Assembly: GCF_900095825.1 (NCBI RefSeq)
Contig: NZ_LT608315.1
Span: 1,786,311-1,850,310, forward strand
Source of the DNA: Acidaminococcus massiliensis
Lineage (GTDB): Bacteria > Bacillota > Negativicutes > Acidaminococcales > Acidaminococcaceae
Length of the DNA: 64,000 bases
Reading direction: 5' to 3'
In this document: one piece after another, positions 1 to 10,300 of the stretch
How positions within the stretch are numbered: position 1 is the stretch's first letter
Layout of the letters: each line of letters opens with the position of its first letter
The notes under the pieces: model-generated
Told to the model about the DNA's origin: nothing
The model's database searches: none
What the model saw: the letters and a program-made list of their open reading frames with translations, nothing else
Translations under genes and position numbers: made by a program

Positions 1-421
1 ACAGCTCCCCAGGGTAACGGTCGGCCAGTTCCGTCAGGCCCATGCTTTCCAGGGCCTGTTCCACGGCTTTTTCCTTCTCCTCTTCGCTGAGTCCTTTCTG
101 CCGACGGCTCTTCATGGGGAATTCCACATGCTGCCGGACCGTCATATGGGGCCACAGGGCAAAAGACTGGAAAACCATGCCCAGATCCCGTTTCTCCACG
201 GGCACCATGGTCCCCTCTCCGGAATAGACCTGCTGATCCAGGCGGACAACGCCGCTGGTGGGCTCCAGGAAGCCGCCGATGATCCGCAGCAGGGTGGATT
301 TTCCGCAGCCGGAAGGCCCCAGGATGGCGATGAATTCTCCTGTCTTGATTTCCAGGCTGATGTCTTTAAGCGCCTGTGTCTTCCCGAACCGCTGATTGAT
401 GTGTTCCAGATACAAACTCAT
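1..421 (-). CDS. ABC transporter ATP-binding protein (partial, 3' end outside window)
   Basis: Nucleotide-binding subunit that would power the transporter encoded upstream. Translation on the minus strand starts MSLYLEHINQRFGKTQALKD at 421 and runs off the window after about 140 residues. The Walker A motif GPSGCGKST is near residue 35 and the Q-loop region MVFQSFALWP near residue 85. The signature, Walker B and any regulatory domain lie beyond base 1. The FbpC/PotA/CysA type of ATPase shows this N-terminal pattern. It starts inside the permease gene (56-base overlap), which suggests coupled translation. Substrate is inferred only from its neighbours. Confidence 0.9.
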   Translation of the reverse strand, partial: MSLYLEHINQRFGKTQALKDISLEIKTGEFIAILGPSGCGKSTLLRIIGGFLEPTSGVVRLDQQVYSGEGTMVPVEKRDLGMVFQSFALWPHMTVRQHVEFPMKSRRQKGLSEEEKEKAVEQALESMGLTELADRYPGEL

Positions 422-2093
422 ATTTTCGGTTTCCTTTCTTATGCAGATTCTCCAGCCAGGTGAGCCCATAGCCGCCCAGGATCAGTGCCGTGATCAGGGT
501 GGAAAGGGCGGCGGCCAGGTTGTAGTCCCCGGCCTGCTGGAAATTGAAGATGGCAAGGCCGATGGTCCGGGTCCCGGCACTGGCCAGCATGGAGGAGAGG
601 GTCAGTTCCGTAAGGGCGGAAATGAAGATCAGGGCAGTGCTGGCCACACAAGGCCGCAGCAGAAGGGGCAGCAGCACCTGGCGCCAAAGGGTCCGCCAGT
701 CTCTCCCAGAGGCCAACACCGCGTCTTCCAGTTCCGGATTGATGGCCAGGAGGGCGTTGGTGCTCCCTTTGATCTGGAGGATCATGTACCGGGTCACGTA
801 GGCGATGAGAAGGAGCCCCATGGTGCCGTAGATCCCCGGTTTGATGCCGGGCAGGGGTTCCGTCCAGTGGAAGATTTCCGCCAGGGCCAGGACGATGCCG
901 GGCAGGGCATAGGCCAGGGCTGCCCCCCGTTCTGCCAGCAGGGCGGCCAGGCTGTGCCGGCGCAGTTTCCAATAGGCAATCAGCGTCCCTGCCACTAGGC
1001 AAATGGCCCCTGCCGCCGAAGCCAGCAGCAGGCTGGTTTCCAGGGCATCCATCACCCCGGTGCTGGAAAAGACGAACTGGAAATTCTCCCAGGAGAAATT
1101 GTCAGCCGTGGCTGGGAGTCCATAATTCTTCAGGAAGGCATTGATCATCATGTCCAATAGCGGGACCAGGTCCAGGAGGCCTAGCACCAGGAAAAGACCT
1201 CCTTCCACACCGGTCCGTACTGCCGGACGGAAATAAATCCGAGGTTCCCGGCTTTCTTGGATGCTTTCCAAGGCGCTCTGGCTGGAGACCAGCCCGCTTT
1301 CCAGCAGGGTCCCGCCCAGAGCCAGACAGGAAAGGACCACGGAAAGACCGGCGGCTGCCGGGAACGCTCCAGGGCCCATGCCGATGGCTTTTTCATAGAT
1401 CATGGTACTGAGTACGGTGATGTTGGAAGAAATCCCCAAAAAGGCGGGGACTGCAAAATTGTCCATGGCCGCCAGGAACGCCAGGAGCCCCCCAGCGGCA
1501 ATGGCTGGGAGGGCTTCCTTCAGGTCGATGCGGCACCAGGTCTCCCAGCTGGAAAAGCCGCAGGAACGGGCGGCCAGGTCCAGATCCACCGGGATCTTCC
1601 GCAGGAAATGGATGACGCTCAGGTAGACCACGGGCATATTCACAATCCCCAGGACAAACAGGATCCCGCCCCGGGTGTACAGGTTGACCCCTGCAAAGCC
1701 CAATCCCCGCAGGAAAAGATTGATCCTGCCGTCCTGAAGGAACAGGCCGCTCCAGCTTAGGGTGATGATGTAGGAGGGGATGATGAAGGGCAGGAGGATC
1801 AGGAGTTCCAAGAGCTTCTTATGCCGGAGATCCGTATAGGCCATCAAAAAGCCCAGGGCCGTGCCCAAAAGAGTGGAAAGCCCAGCGGAACAAAGAGCGA
1901 TGAACAGGGTGTTGCGGACCGCTTCCAGGGTCCGGGGGTCTTGGAAAAGGACTTGGAAATTGGCCAATCCCCAGCCTCCAGGGATCCGGAGGCTCATGGA
2001 GATCAGCCGCAGCACAGGCGCTGCGAAAAAAAGGAACAGCAGCAGATAGAACAGAAGAGCGCCGCCCCTTTTCAGGAACGATGGTCGTTGCAT
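366..2093 (-). CDS. ABC transporter permease, double-domain (FbpB/AfuB type)
   Basis: Membrane subunit of a binding-protein-dependent importer, 575 residues. It contains two consecutive permease domains, each about six membrane segments, the arrangement seen in the ferric-iron/phosphosugar FbpB-AfuB family. Two EAA-like cytoplasmic loops are visible: LDLAARSCGFSSWETW in the first half and LEDAVLASGRDWRTLW in the second. The start at 2093 is preferred because AAGGAGG lies 10 bases upstream; an in-frame GTG at 2102 lies too close to it. It follows the binding protein by 15 bases and overlaps the ATPase gene by 56 bases. The transported substrate cannot be read from the permease. Confidence 0.9.
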   Translation of the reverse strand: MQRPSFLKRGGALLFYLLLFLFFAAPVLRLISMSLRIPGGWGLANFQVLFQDPRTLEAVRNTLFIALCSAGLSTLLGTALGFLMAYTDLRHKKLLELLILLPFIIPSYIITLSWSGLFLQDGRINLFLRGLGFAGVNLYTRGGILFVLGIVNMPVVYLSVIHFLRKIPVDLDLAARSCGFSSWETWCRIDLKEALPAIAAGGLLAFLAAMDNFAVPAFLGISSNITVLSTMIYEKAIGMGPGAFPAAAGLSVVLSCLALGGTLLESGLVSSQSALESIQESREPRIYFRPAVRTGVEGGLFLVLGLLDLVPLLDMMINAFLKNYGLPATADNFSWENFQFVFSSTGVMDALETSLLLASAAGAICLVAGTLIAYWKLRRHSLAALLAERGAALAYALPGIVLALAEIFHWTEPLPGIKPGIYGTMGLLLIAYVTRYMILQIKGSTNALLAINPELEDAVLASGRDWRTLWRQVLLPLLLRPCVASTALIFISALTELTLSSMLASAGTRTIGLAIFNFQQAGDYNLAAALSTLITALILGGYGLTWLENLHKKGNRKYEFVSGTHQSAVREDTGA

Positions 2094-2108
2094 GGATCCC
2101 ACGCCTCC

Positions 2109-3128
2109 TTATTTCTGGAACAGCGTGGTGAAACGTTCTTTGTCAGCGGCCCGATTCTGGAACAGGTCGGCGACACTGACGGTCAGGGCCTTGAAATCGG
2201 TGATGGCTTTCAGCCCTTCCGGCGGCTGGACCCCTTCTTTCACCGGGGTATAGCCCATCTTGGCAGCGGTTTCCTGGCCTTTCTTGGACAGGACGAAATC
2301 GATGAAGGCTTTGGCGGCCTCTTTATTCTTAGAAGTCTTCAGGAGACCGATGGGTTCGGTCACGGCAGGAGACCCTTCTGCCGGGTAGATGAACTTCACC
2401 GGAGCGCCTTTTTTCCGGGAGTTGTTGGCCATGTAATCAGCAATCAGCCCATAGGCTTTTTCACCGGCCACCACTGCCTTCTGGACGGCCCCGTTGCCTT
2501 TGGTGACGGTCATGCCGTTCTTCTTCAGGGCTTCGTAATAGGGCCAGCCCATGCCCTGGGTGCGGGTGATGACGCCCAAGTTGTAGGCGGCGGCCCCGGA
2601 ATACAGGGGAGAAGGCATGATGGCACTGGCGGCAAATTCAGGTTTGGCCAGGTCGGCAAAGGTTTTGGGATCTCCTTTGGCTTTGGAAGTATTCACGATG
2701 ATCCCAGTGGTGATGACTTTCGTCCCAGTATAGGTGTGGTCCTTGTCGATGTATGCTTCTGGGATCCCTTTCAGTTCTGGAGAAGCATATTTTTCCAGCA
2801 TGTCCTTCTGTTTCAGCTGTTCGAAGGTGACGTTGTCCGCCACCAGCAGCACATCTGCCTGGACGGTGCCGGCGGTCTGTTCTGCCAGGACTTTGCTGAC
2901 CACTTCTTCCGTACCGGAACGGAAGACTTTCACCTTGATATCCGGGTGATCCTGGTTGAAGGCTGCAATGAGCTTCTGGGCATCCGCTTCCGGCTGGGAG
3001 GTATAAAGGACGATCTCTCCGCCTTTCCCGGCTCCTTTTTTGTCCGCAGAACCGCCGCAGCCTGCTGCAGAGAACAGGGCCAAACCAGCCAGAGCCAAAA
3101 CCAGCGCTTTCTTTTTCCAATTACACAT
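2109..3128 (-). CDS. ABC transporter substrate-binding lipoprotein (FbpA/AfuA-like)
   Basis: Extracytoplasmic binding protein, 339 residues. A basic and hydrophobic leader ends in the lipobox SAAGC with the acylated cysteine at residue 24. After a linker the mature part begins EIVLYTSQPEADAQKLI, the typical start of family-1 extracellular binding proteins (iron, thiamine, phosphosugar or aminoethylphosphonate types). Start 3128 has GGAGG 11 bases upstream; an upstream in-frame ATG at 3185 would place non-signal sequence before the leader. The gene start overlaps the stop of the TIM-barrel gene by 8 bases. Iron is the usual automatic label, but the neighbour makes a phosphorylated sugar equally possible. 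Confidence 0.88.
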   Translation of the reverse strand: MCNWKKKALVLALAGLALFSAAGCGGSADKKGAGKGGEIVLYTSQPEADAQKLIAAFNQDHPDIKVKVFRSGTEEVVSKVLAEQTAGTVQADVLLVADNVTFEQLKQKDMLEKYASPELKGIPEAYIDKDHTYTGTKVITTGIIVNTSKAKGDPKTFADLAKPEFAASAIMPSPLYSGAAAYNLGVITRTQGMGWPYYEALKKNGMTVTKGNGAVQKAVVAGEKAYGLIADYMANNSRKKGAPVKFIYPAEGSPAVTEPIGLLKTSKNKEAAKAFIDFVLSKKGQETAAKMGYTPVKEGVQPPEGLKAITDFKALTVSVADLFQNRAADKERFTTLFQK

Positions 3129-3909
3129 GTTCAATGATGCCTCCTTGTTCTTGTAAAAAATGGATATTTTTGGTAAAGACTTCATGGGCTGTCGTACTGT
3201 CGTAGCCTTCCACCACCATGGGAAGATCCCAGGCTTTCAGCAGGGGCAGCAGGGCCCGGAAGTCGTAATCCCCGTCCGGGAGAGGGGTATGGTATTGCGG
3301 GCCCACCCGGTTGCTGATGTGGAGCTTGGAAATCCGGGGAAGGGCGCGGTGGAATGTTTCCATTTCTTCCGTGCTGTCACAGTGGGCTAGATCCAGGGTA
3401 TAGAAGAAGAATGAGAAAAGGGGACCGGTGACTTCCTCCATGGAAGCCGGATCCGTCACGAATTCTTTTTTGATCTTCTCCATGATTTCCAGGGAAACCG
3501 GCATCTGGAGGGAACGGGCAGTAGCGGCGATCCGGCGGAGGGAGTGCTGCAGGAGCTGGACGCTTTCTTCCCGCCAGCAGACCATGGTCATATGCCCTGG
3601 GTGGACCGTGACCTCCCGGGCCCCGATGCGGGAAGCCAGTTCCAGGGAACGGATCACCTGCTGGACGGAAGCTTCCCGGATGCCCGCATTGGCGGAAGCC
3701 AGGTTCAGATCCCAGCTGCAGGCGTGGACGGTGCTTTCCAAACCATATTTCTCCACATAACGGAGATATTCAGCTTCCTGGAAGTTTTCCAGGAAGAACT
3801 GCTGGGCCCAGAGTTCCAGTCCGGCCAATCCGTTCTGGCGGACCAGCCGGAGAGTTTCCGGAAGGGGCGTCCCCCAGAAAAGCGTCGATGATACAAAAAC
3901 TTTACTCAT
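3121..3909 (-). CDS. sugar phosphate isomerase/epimerase family protein (xylose-isomerase-like TIM barrel)
   Basis: 262-residue protein of the AP-endonuclease-2/xylose-isomerase-like barrel family. Likely metal-binding positions include VTVHPGH, SLEIMEK, LDLAHCD, HISN and VVEGYDS, spaced as in that family. These proteins isomerise or epimerise sugars or sugar phosphates, but the exact reaction is not visible. The start at 3909 has AAGGAGG six bases upstream; a longer reading frame from 3981 lacks a site. It is the first gene of the transporter operon and overlaps the binding-protein start by 8 bases, so the two are probably translationally coupled. Confidence 0.8.
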   Translation of the reverse strand: MSKVFVSSTLFWGTPLPETLRLVRQNGLAGLELWAQQFFLENFQEAEYLRYVEKYGLESTVHACSWDLNLASANAGIREASVQQVIRSLELASRIGAREVTVHPGHMTMVCWREESVQLLQHSLRRIAATARSLQMPVSLEIMEKIKKEFVTDPASMEEVTGPLFSFFFYTLDLAHCDSTEEMETFHRALPRISKLHISNRVGPQYHTPLPDGDYDFRALLPLLKAWDLPMVVEGYDSTTAHEVFTKNIHFLQEQGGIIEHV

Positions 3910-4078
3910 GAAAAGCCTCCTTGCTGATGGAACTTCTGTCCTCCATTGTAAAAGAGAAATGTAAAAGGTTTGACAGAACAAAGTAAAGAATGGGAAAAAG
4001 CAGGCAAACCGCTTGTCTTAGGAACAGCAGCTATTGAACAGCTGTGCAGATAACAATAGCGGCATATTCTGCAATGTC

Positions 4079-4118
4079 TTGTCACAAACAATCAATTGTG
4101 CTATGATATTCAATATCA
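4079..4118 (+). promoter_or_regulatory. adhesin promoter overlapped by a Fur-box-like palindrome
   Basis: TTGTCA (4079-4084), 17 bases, then TATGAT (4102-4107) preceded by TGC, an extended -10. The perfect 15-base palindrome TGATATTCAATATCA (4104-4118) starts inside the -10 and covers the likely transcription start. It matches the 7-1-7 Fur consensus TGATAATNATTATCA at 12 of 14 fixed positions. The transcript leader would be about 225 bases. The region 3910-4078 also serves the divergent transporter operon, for which I see no convincing promoter. Confidence 0.65.
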
Positions 4119-4219
4119 TCAAAAGTTATATATATACTGTGAAATACAACAAACAGAGAGGAGTTCCGGGGGCTTCTTCTGGTTGCGGTAGGCGGCTCCG
4201 GCTGCTTTTGAAAAAAACA

Positions 4220-4305
4220 CTGACTATACAGTCAGTTACAGTCATTTGATCCGGATACTTATGAAAAGCCTCCTTCTGGTCCCCTAGGACCGGAAAGGGG
4301 CTTTT
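4220..4305 (+). promoter_or_regulatory. structured leader of the adhesin mRNA
   Basis: Two inverted repeats lie in the untranslated leader. CTGACT-ATAC-AGTCAG occupies 4220-4235. A larger hairpin occupies 4264-4305 with 19-base arms (AAAAGCC... and ...GGGGCTTTT), 16 Watson-Crick pairs, two wobbles and one mismatch around a CCTA loop. It ends 33 bases before the start codon and only a short, interrupted U-stretch follows, so it may be an attenuator or an mRNA-stabilising stem rather than a simple terminator. The rest of 3910-4338 shows no gene. Confidence 0.5.
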
Positions 4306-4338
4306 CTGCATTTTACACGGGGAAGGGGATTTCCAAGC

Positions 4339-7300
4339 ATGAACAAAATCTACAAAGTCATTTGGAGCAAGGTCCGGTGCGCCTGGGTGGTGGTCTCGGA
4401 AATTGCCAGGAACCATGGGGCCAAAGGCAGATCCGTCCATGAGGGAAGAAAAGGAGCCTCGCTGTTGGCCGGGGCCCTGTTGTTGGGGATGCTGACGGGG
4501 AACACAGGCATAATACCTGCCTATGCTGCTACGTCAAGTAAAAATCTGGGTTATGGCAATAATTATTTCTGGCTGTCTTGGGATAACGAGGGCCATTCTT
4601 TTAATTTTGGTTCGACTTCCGGATTGAATAATCTTCCGCAATATTCGATTACCCTTGGAAATATTGATACAGGACATATAGGCGATTACAGTATCATTGC
4701 TGGTGACAGGGCTCAGGGCAGTGCCAATAGCATTGTCTTTGGGTATAACGCCCAGGCCGTCAACGGGAACAGCATCGTATTCGGGAATAATACTTCAGCA
4801 GCGGCCAATGGCATCATTATCGGTTCAGGAGCGAAGACATGGAATGCGAATGGCATTGCCATCGGTGCCGCTTCAGCCGATACAGCAGCCGCCTTGGCCG
4901 GGGATACGTACAGCATAGCCATTGGGACGGGCAGTGAAACCAATCAAGGGGGTTCCGGCAATATTGCCATCGGGTACAGAGCCCATAGTTCAGGGGGCGG
5001 AGATGGGGTTGCGTTAGGGGCTTTTTCAGCTGAAGATTGGCACTTAAATTCTGGGAAAATCGGTTATGTTCCATTTTTAACCGATCAATATGGTAATACG
5101 GATAAAACCCAAGCCGGGAACAGCAATCTCCAAAGCGCCCTGGATACGCCGATCTGGAATTCCACTTATGGGGGAGTTTCCATCGGCGATGTAACAAGTC
5201 AAGATAAATCTCAATGGGTGACCCGCCGTCTGGGAGGCCTTGCTGCAGGTACTGATGACACGGATGCCGTGAACCTGGCCCAGCTGAAGGCTTCCATGAC
5301 CAAAATTGAAGCCGGGGACAATATCAGTGTGAACACCACCGTGAACGACGACGGTTCCCGGACCTATAAGCTCAGCTCCACCGGAGACTCTTCCGGCGGG
5401 GGAGTCCATTATGTGGGGTTCAAAAAGAATTCTCAGTGGGATGATGATTCCACCCAGTATGGAAACTATAATGGAGAAGGGGCTTCTGCTTATAAGTCTT
5501 CTGCCATGGGCATCAATGCGACCGCCACGCAGGAAGGTGCCACAGCGGTGGGCAACAACGCCACGGCCAATGGGGTCAGCAGTGTGGCCCTGGGGCAAGG
5601 TGCCAACACCCAGCAGGATGGGACGGTGGCTGTGGGCCACGGGGCACAAGCAACGGCTGCCAAGGCCATTTCCATCGGCTCTTATGCCAAAGCAGATGGA
5701 GAAAATTCTGTCCATATTGGAGCTTTTACGGATCCGTATGGACAATATTATCTACCTTCACAAGTCACTGGTAAAAATGCCGTGAGCATCGGGAATAATT
5801 CTACCGCCACCGGCGAAGGCGCCGCGGCATATGGAGCTGGGACTACCGCTTCCGGCAAGGACGCCATAGCCTTGGGCCAGGAAAGCCAGAGCACCAGCGA
5901 CGGGACGGTGGCCATCGGCTACCAGGCCAAAGCTGGGGCCAACAATGCCCTCCACAGCACCGCCATCGGTACGTCTGCCGAAACCAATGCCCTGGAAGGG
6001 ACGGCCTTGGGGTATCTGTCAAAAGTCACGGCCAACAAAGGGCTGGCCCTGGGCAGCGGGGCTTCTGCTGGTGCCGAAAACAGCGTGGCCCTGGGGGCAG
6101 GTTCTCAGGTGGAAAGCGGAGATACGGTAGGTACGGCATCCATGTCTATCAAGGATACCTATGGGGAAACATCCGATTCCACTACCTATCAGTTTGCCGG
6201 GTCCAACCCGGAGGGGACCGTCAGCGTAGGCCATACCCAGGATGGGGTGGATCATACCCGGACCATCACCCATGTGGCAGCCGGCCGGGTGAGCAGCACT
6301 TCCACTGATGCAATCAACGGCAGCCAACTCTATGGGGTGACCCAATCCATCGAAAAAGTGGAACAGAACGTAGCCAAGACGGCCACCCGCTATTACAGCG
6401 TCAATGCAACGGATACGGGCACTGGCAGCAATTATCTGAACGACGGGGCCCACGGGCTCAATTCTCTGGCAGCCGGGAATAAGGCCCAGGCTTATGGAGT
6501 GGGCTCCCTGGCTATCGGCTATTCTTCTTTGGCAGGAAGTGCAGCGAATGATGATACGCTCTTTAGTTCAATGGCCATAGGTCCCTATGCCAAAGCGCAA
6601 GGGACGGGAGCCATTGCCTTTGGCAACAGTTCCAGTTCCACTGGTTTCGGCGGTGTGGCTTTGGGCGGCGGTGCCAATGTCTCCAGCTATGGCGGCGTGG
6701 CGTTGGGCGGTACTTCCAGTGTTACGGTTACCGGCGGCGTGGCCTTGGGAACTGGCTCCCAGGCCAGTACAGCTGCTGGCCTAGCTGGATATCTCAGTGG
6801 CAGTAAAAAAGCGGACCAGGCTGATTCCGTATGGACTTCTACCATAGGAGCTGTTTCTCTGGGAGGGGGAACGTTTAAGACAGATTCTGGGGAGAAAATA
6901 TATACCCGGCAGATCACCAACCTGGCTGCCGGCACCAAGGATACGGACGCAGTGAACGTGGCCCAATTGAAAGCCCTGGAACAGGAAGGGCTTTCCCTGA
7001 CAGGCAACGATAACCAGAAAGTCACCCAATCTTTGGGCGGCAATTTCAACCTCACAGGCGGCCTCACTGGGGATGCCCTGAAAGACGGAGCAGCCAGCAC
7101 TGCCAACTTGGGCGTGCGGAAAAATGCCAACGGCGACGGCCTGGAAGTGGTCATGACCACGACACCTTCCTTTGATTCTGTGACAGCCAAAAACAGCATT
7201 ACCGTAAAGAATGCTTCCACGGCAGACGGGACTTCAGATATTTCCCTCAACGGCAATGGGCTTTTCATGGGGAGCAAGAAGATCACCGGGCTGGCTGCTG

Positions 7301-10300
7301 GGACGGAGAATACAGATGCGGTGAATTTCGGTCAGTTGAGCAAGGTTTCCAACGAGCTGACTGCTTTCGAAAATAAGACCATCCAGGTGGGAGGCAATGG
7401 CGGCGGCACCATTGCCCGGAAACTGGGAGAAAATCCCATCCTGATCCAAGGTACCGGGACCAAAGACAATGCGAATTACTCCGGCACCAATCTGAAGACC
7501 TACGTGGATGAAAACGGCGTGCTCCAGATCTTGTTGGATAAGGAACTGGTGGAAGACCGGATCGATGTGGGTTCAGCCCTGGCCGAACCTAAGGACAGCC
7601 GGGTGAATTATCCCGTGGTCCTGGGAACGGACAAAAACGATGCCACCATCGGGTACGTGGGCATCAACGGCAAGAATGGGACATCAGCAGTCATCACTTC
7701 TTATGCTGGGTCCCCTATCCCGGGCAGTGATTTTAACTATACGGACAGCGAAGGCAAATCCCGGATGACCCGTCTGGAATATACGGATCAGGAAGGCCAT
7801 GCCCACCATCTGGCTACCTTGACGGACGGTCTGTCTTTTGGCGGGGATAATTCCCAGGTACAGATCGACAGCGATTCGGATACAGTTTCCGGGACCAATG
7901 TCATTTCCCGGAAGCTCCGGGCTACGGAACCGGGAAAAAATGCTACCGCCAATTATCTCCAGATCAAAGGCGGGGCTGATGCCACCAAACTCAGCGACAG
8001 CAATATCGGGGTCCAGGCCAGCAGTGAGGACGGCTCTTTGACCATCAAGCTGAGCCAGGAACTGAAAGGCCTGACCAGCGCCCAGTTCGGGACCACTACC
8101 ATCGATGGCAGCGGCCTGACCCTGGGGACCACAGGGATTTCTCTTACCGCCAGCGGCTTGAACAATGGAGGAAAGAAAATCACCAATGTGAAAGCGGGGG
8201 ATATTTCCAGCACCTCCACTGATGCCATCATCGGCAGCCAGCTGACGAATATCCTGAACGCAGATGGTTCGGCCAAGGGGATTTCCTTCGGGGCTGAAAG
8301 CGCGGCGGGCTCCCATACGAACCCCACCAGTGTGGCCATCGGCGGCACCGTGACCCTGAAAGGGGCCGGCGGGGACAGCAGTCACAAGAACCTGAGCACC
8401 CAGGTCACCGAAAAGGGCGAACTGACCGTAACCATGGCGCCGGAAATCCAGGAAAACAAGATTTACGTGGGAACGCAAATTCCTAAGGAAAACAGTCCTA
8501 CAGGAAAGGTGAATTATCCCATTATCCTGGGTGAAAATACGGTGGGGACAGATACTTATGGCTATGTGGGCATCAAGGGGAAGAATAATTCCCAGCTCTA
8601 CCTGACGGCCGATCAGGATGCCAGCGGCAGCACCCGTCTGGATTATCTGGATACCCAGAACAACGCCCATTTGGTGGCTCTGACCAGTGACGGCTATACC
8701 TTTGCCGGGGATACAGGTACGGCCAACACCTTGGCTTTGAACAGTACCCTGAGCATCACTGGGGGCATCGACCAAACGGAAAATCTGACTCCAGGCAACA
8801 TCGGCGTGGTCTCCAGCGGCAACGGCGGCCTGACGGTCCAGCTGGCCAAGAGCTTGAAGGGCCTGACAGATGCCACCTTCAACAGCGGGAGTGCCCAGAC
8901 GAAGATCGATGCCAGCGGGGTGACGGCCCCTGCCTATAAAGTGGGAACGAAGATCTACATCGACAGCCAAGGCCTCCATGCCAACGGCCAGAAAGTAACG
9001 GCTGTCCAGGCTGGGGATCTCAGCGCAGACAGCACCGATGCCGTGAATGGCAGCCAGCTCTTTGCCACCAACCAGAATGTGACGAAGAATGCGGGTGACA
9101 TTACGGATCTGACCACTCGGCTGGATGGTGCGGGCATGACCTTTGCCGGGGACAGCGGCACACCGGTGACCAAAAAGCTCAACGAAACATTGACCCTCAC
9201 GGGGGGAGAAACCAGCGTCGACAGCCTGACCCAGCTCAGTGACAAGAACATCGGGCTGGTGGCAGACGGTAATGGAAAGCTGGAAGTCCGGCTGGCCAAG
9301 GATCTTACCGGCCTTACCGGCGCTGCTTTCAGCAATGGGAACTTTACCACCCAGCTCACCGGGAATGGGCTGACCATCACCCCCACTTCCAGCGGGAATG
9401 CCGTGAACCTGACGGCCCAGAATCTGGACCTGGGCGGCCGGCAGCTCCACGGGGTACAGGCGGGAGAGGTCACTGCCACTTCTACGGATGCGGTGAACGG
9501 CAGCCAGCTCCATACGGTGAAAGAAACTGCCGAAAATGCCCAGAAGGAAGCCCAGAAACATTCTACCGTCAGCGGATCCGGGAATGTGGACGTGGCGCAT
9601 TCGGACAATACGGACGGCTCCAAGAACTACACCGTGAGCCTGAAAGATACGGTGACACTGGGCAGCAACGGAACGGCCATCACCCTGGATGGAACGAAGG
9701 GGAACGCTTCCTTTGGCTCTGGGACCACTGCGGTGACCGTGGACGGGACAACTGGTGCCATCACCGGTTCTTCCCTCCTGGTCAGCGGCAATGTACAGGC
9801 TGGGAGCGTAGCTGTAGGGAATATCCATCTGAACAGTACGGCGGATGCAGCCCATAATATTGCAGCTGACACCATCACCGGCCTTTCCAACACCAGCTAT
9901 ACCAGCACTACCCAGCTGGTGGACAGCCGGGCAGCTACGGAAGGGGAACTGGGGGATGTGATCGCCAGCATCCAGAACGGAAGCATCGTCAAGGGCCTTT
10001 TGACCACCGTGAAGGAAGGCTCCAACATCAGCGTGGTGGCCGATGACAAGTCGGATCCTTCCAAGACCCAATATACCATTGGCCTGAGCCCTGTGCTCAC
10101 TGGGCTCACCCGCGCAGAATTCACCAACGGCAAGACTGGGACCGAGGCCCAGACGGCTGTGCTGTCTTCTGACGGGATCAGCCTGGGCAGCGAGGATACC
10201 TCCGCCCAGTTCACCCGGACGAAAGTCAGCGCCGGGAACCAGCAGATCCAGCATGTGGCCAGCGGACTCAACGGGAAGATGTATACGGACAGCGTGGACA

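Noticed and set aside
1821-3137. 438-codon plus-strand frame opposite the binding-protein gene
   Set aside because: The minus-strand gene has a lipobox, ribosome binding site and operon context; the plus frame has none.
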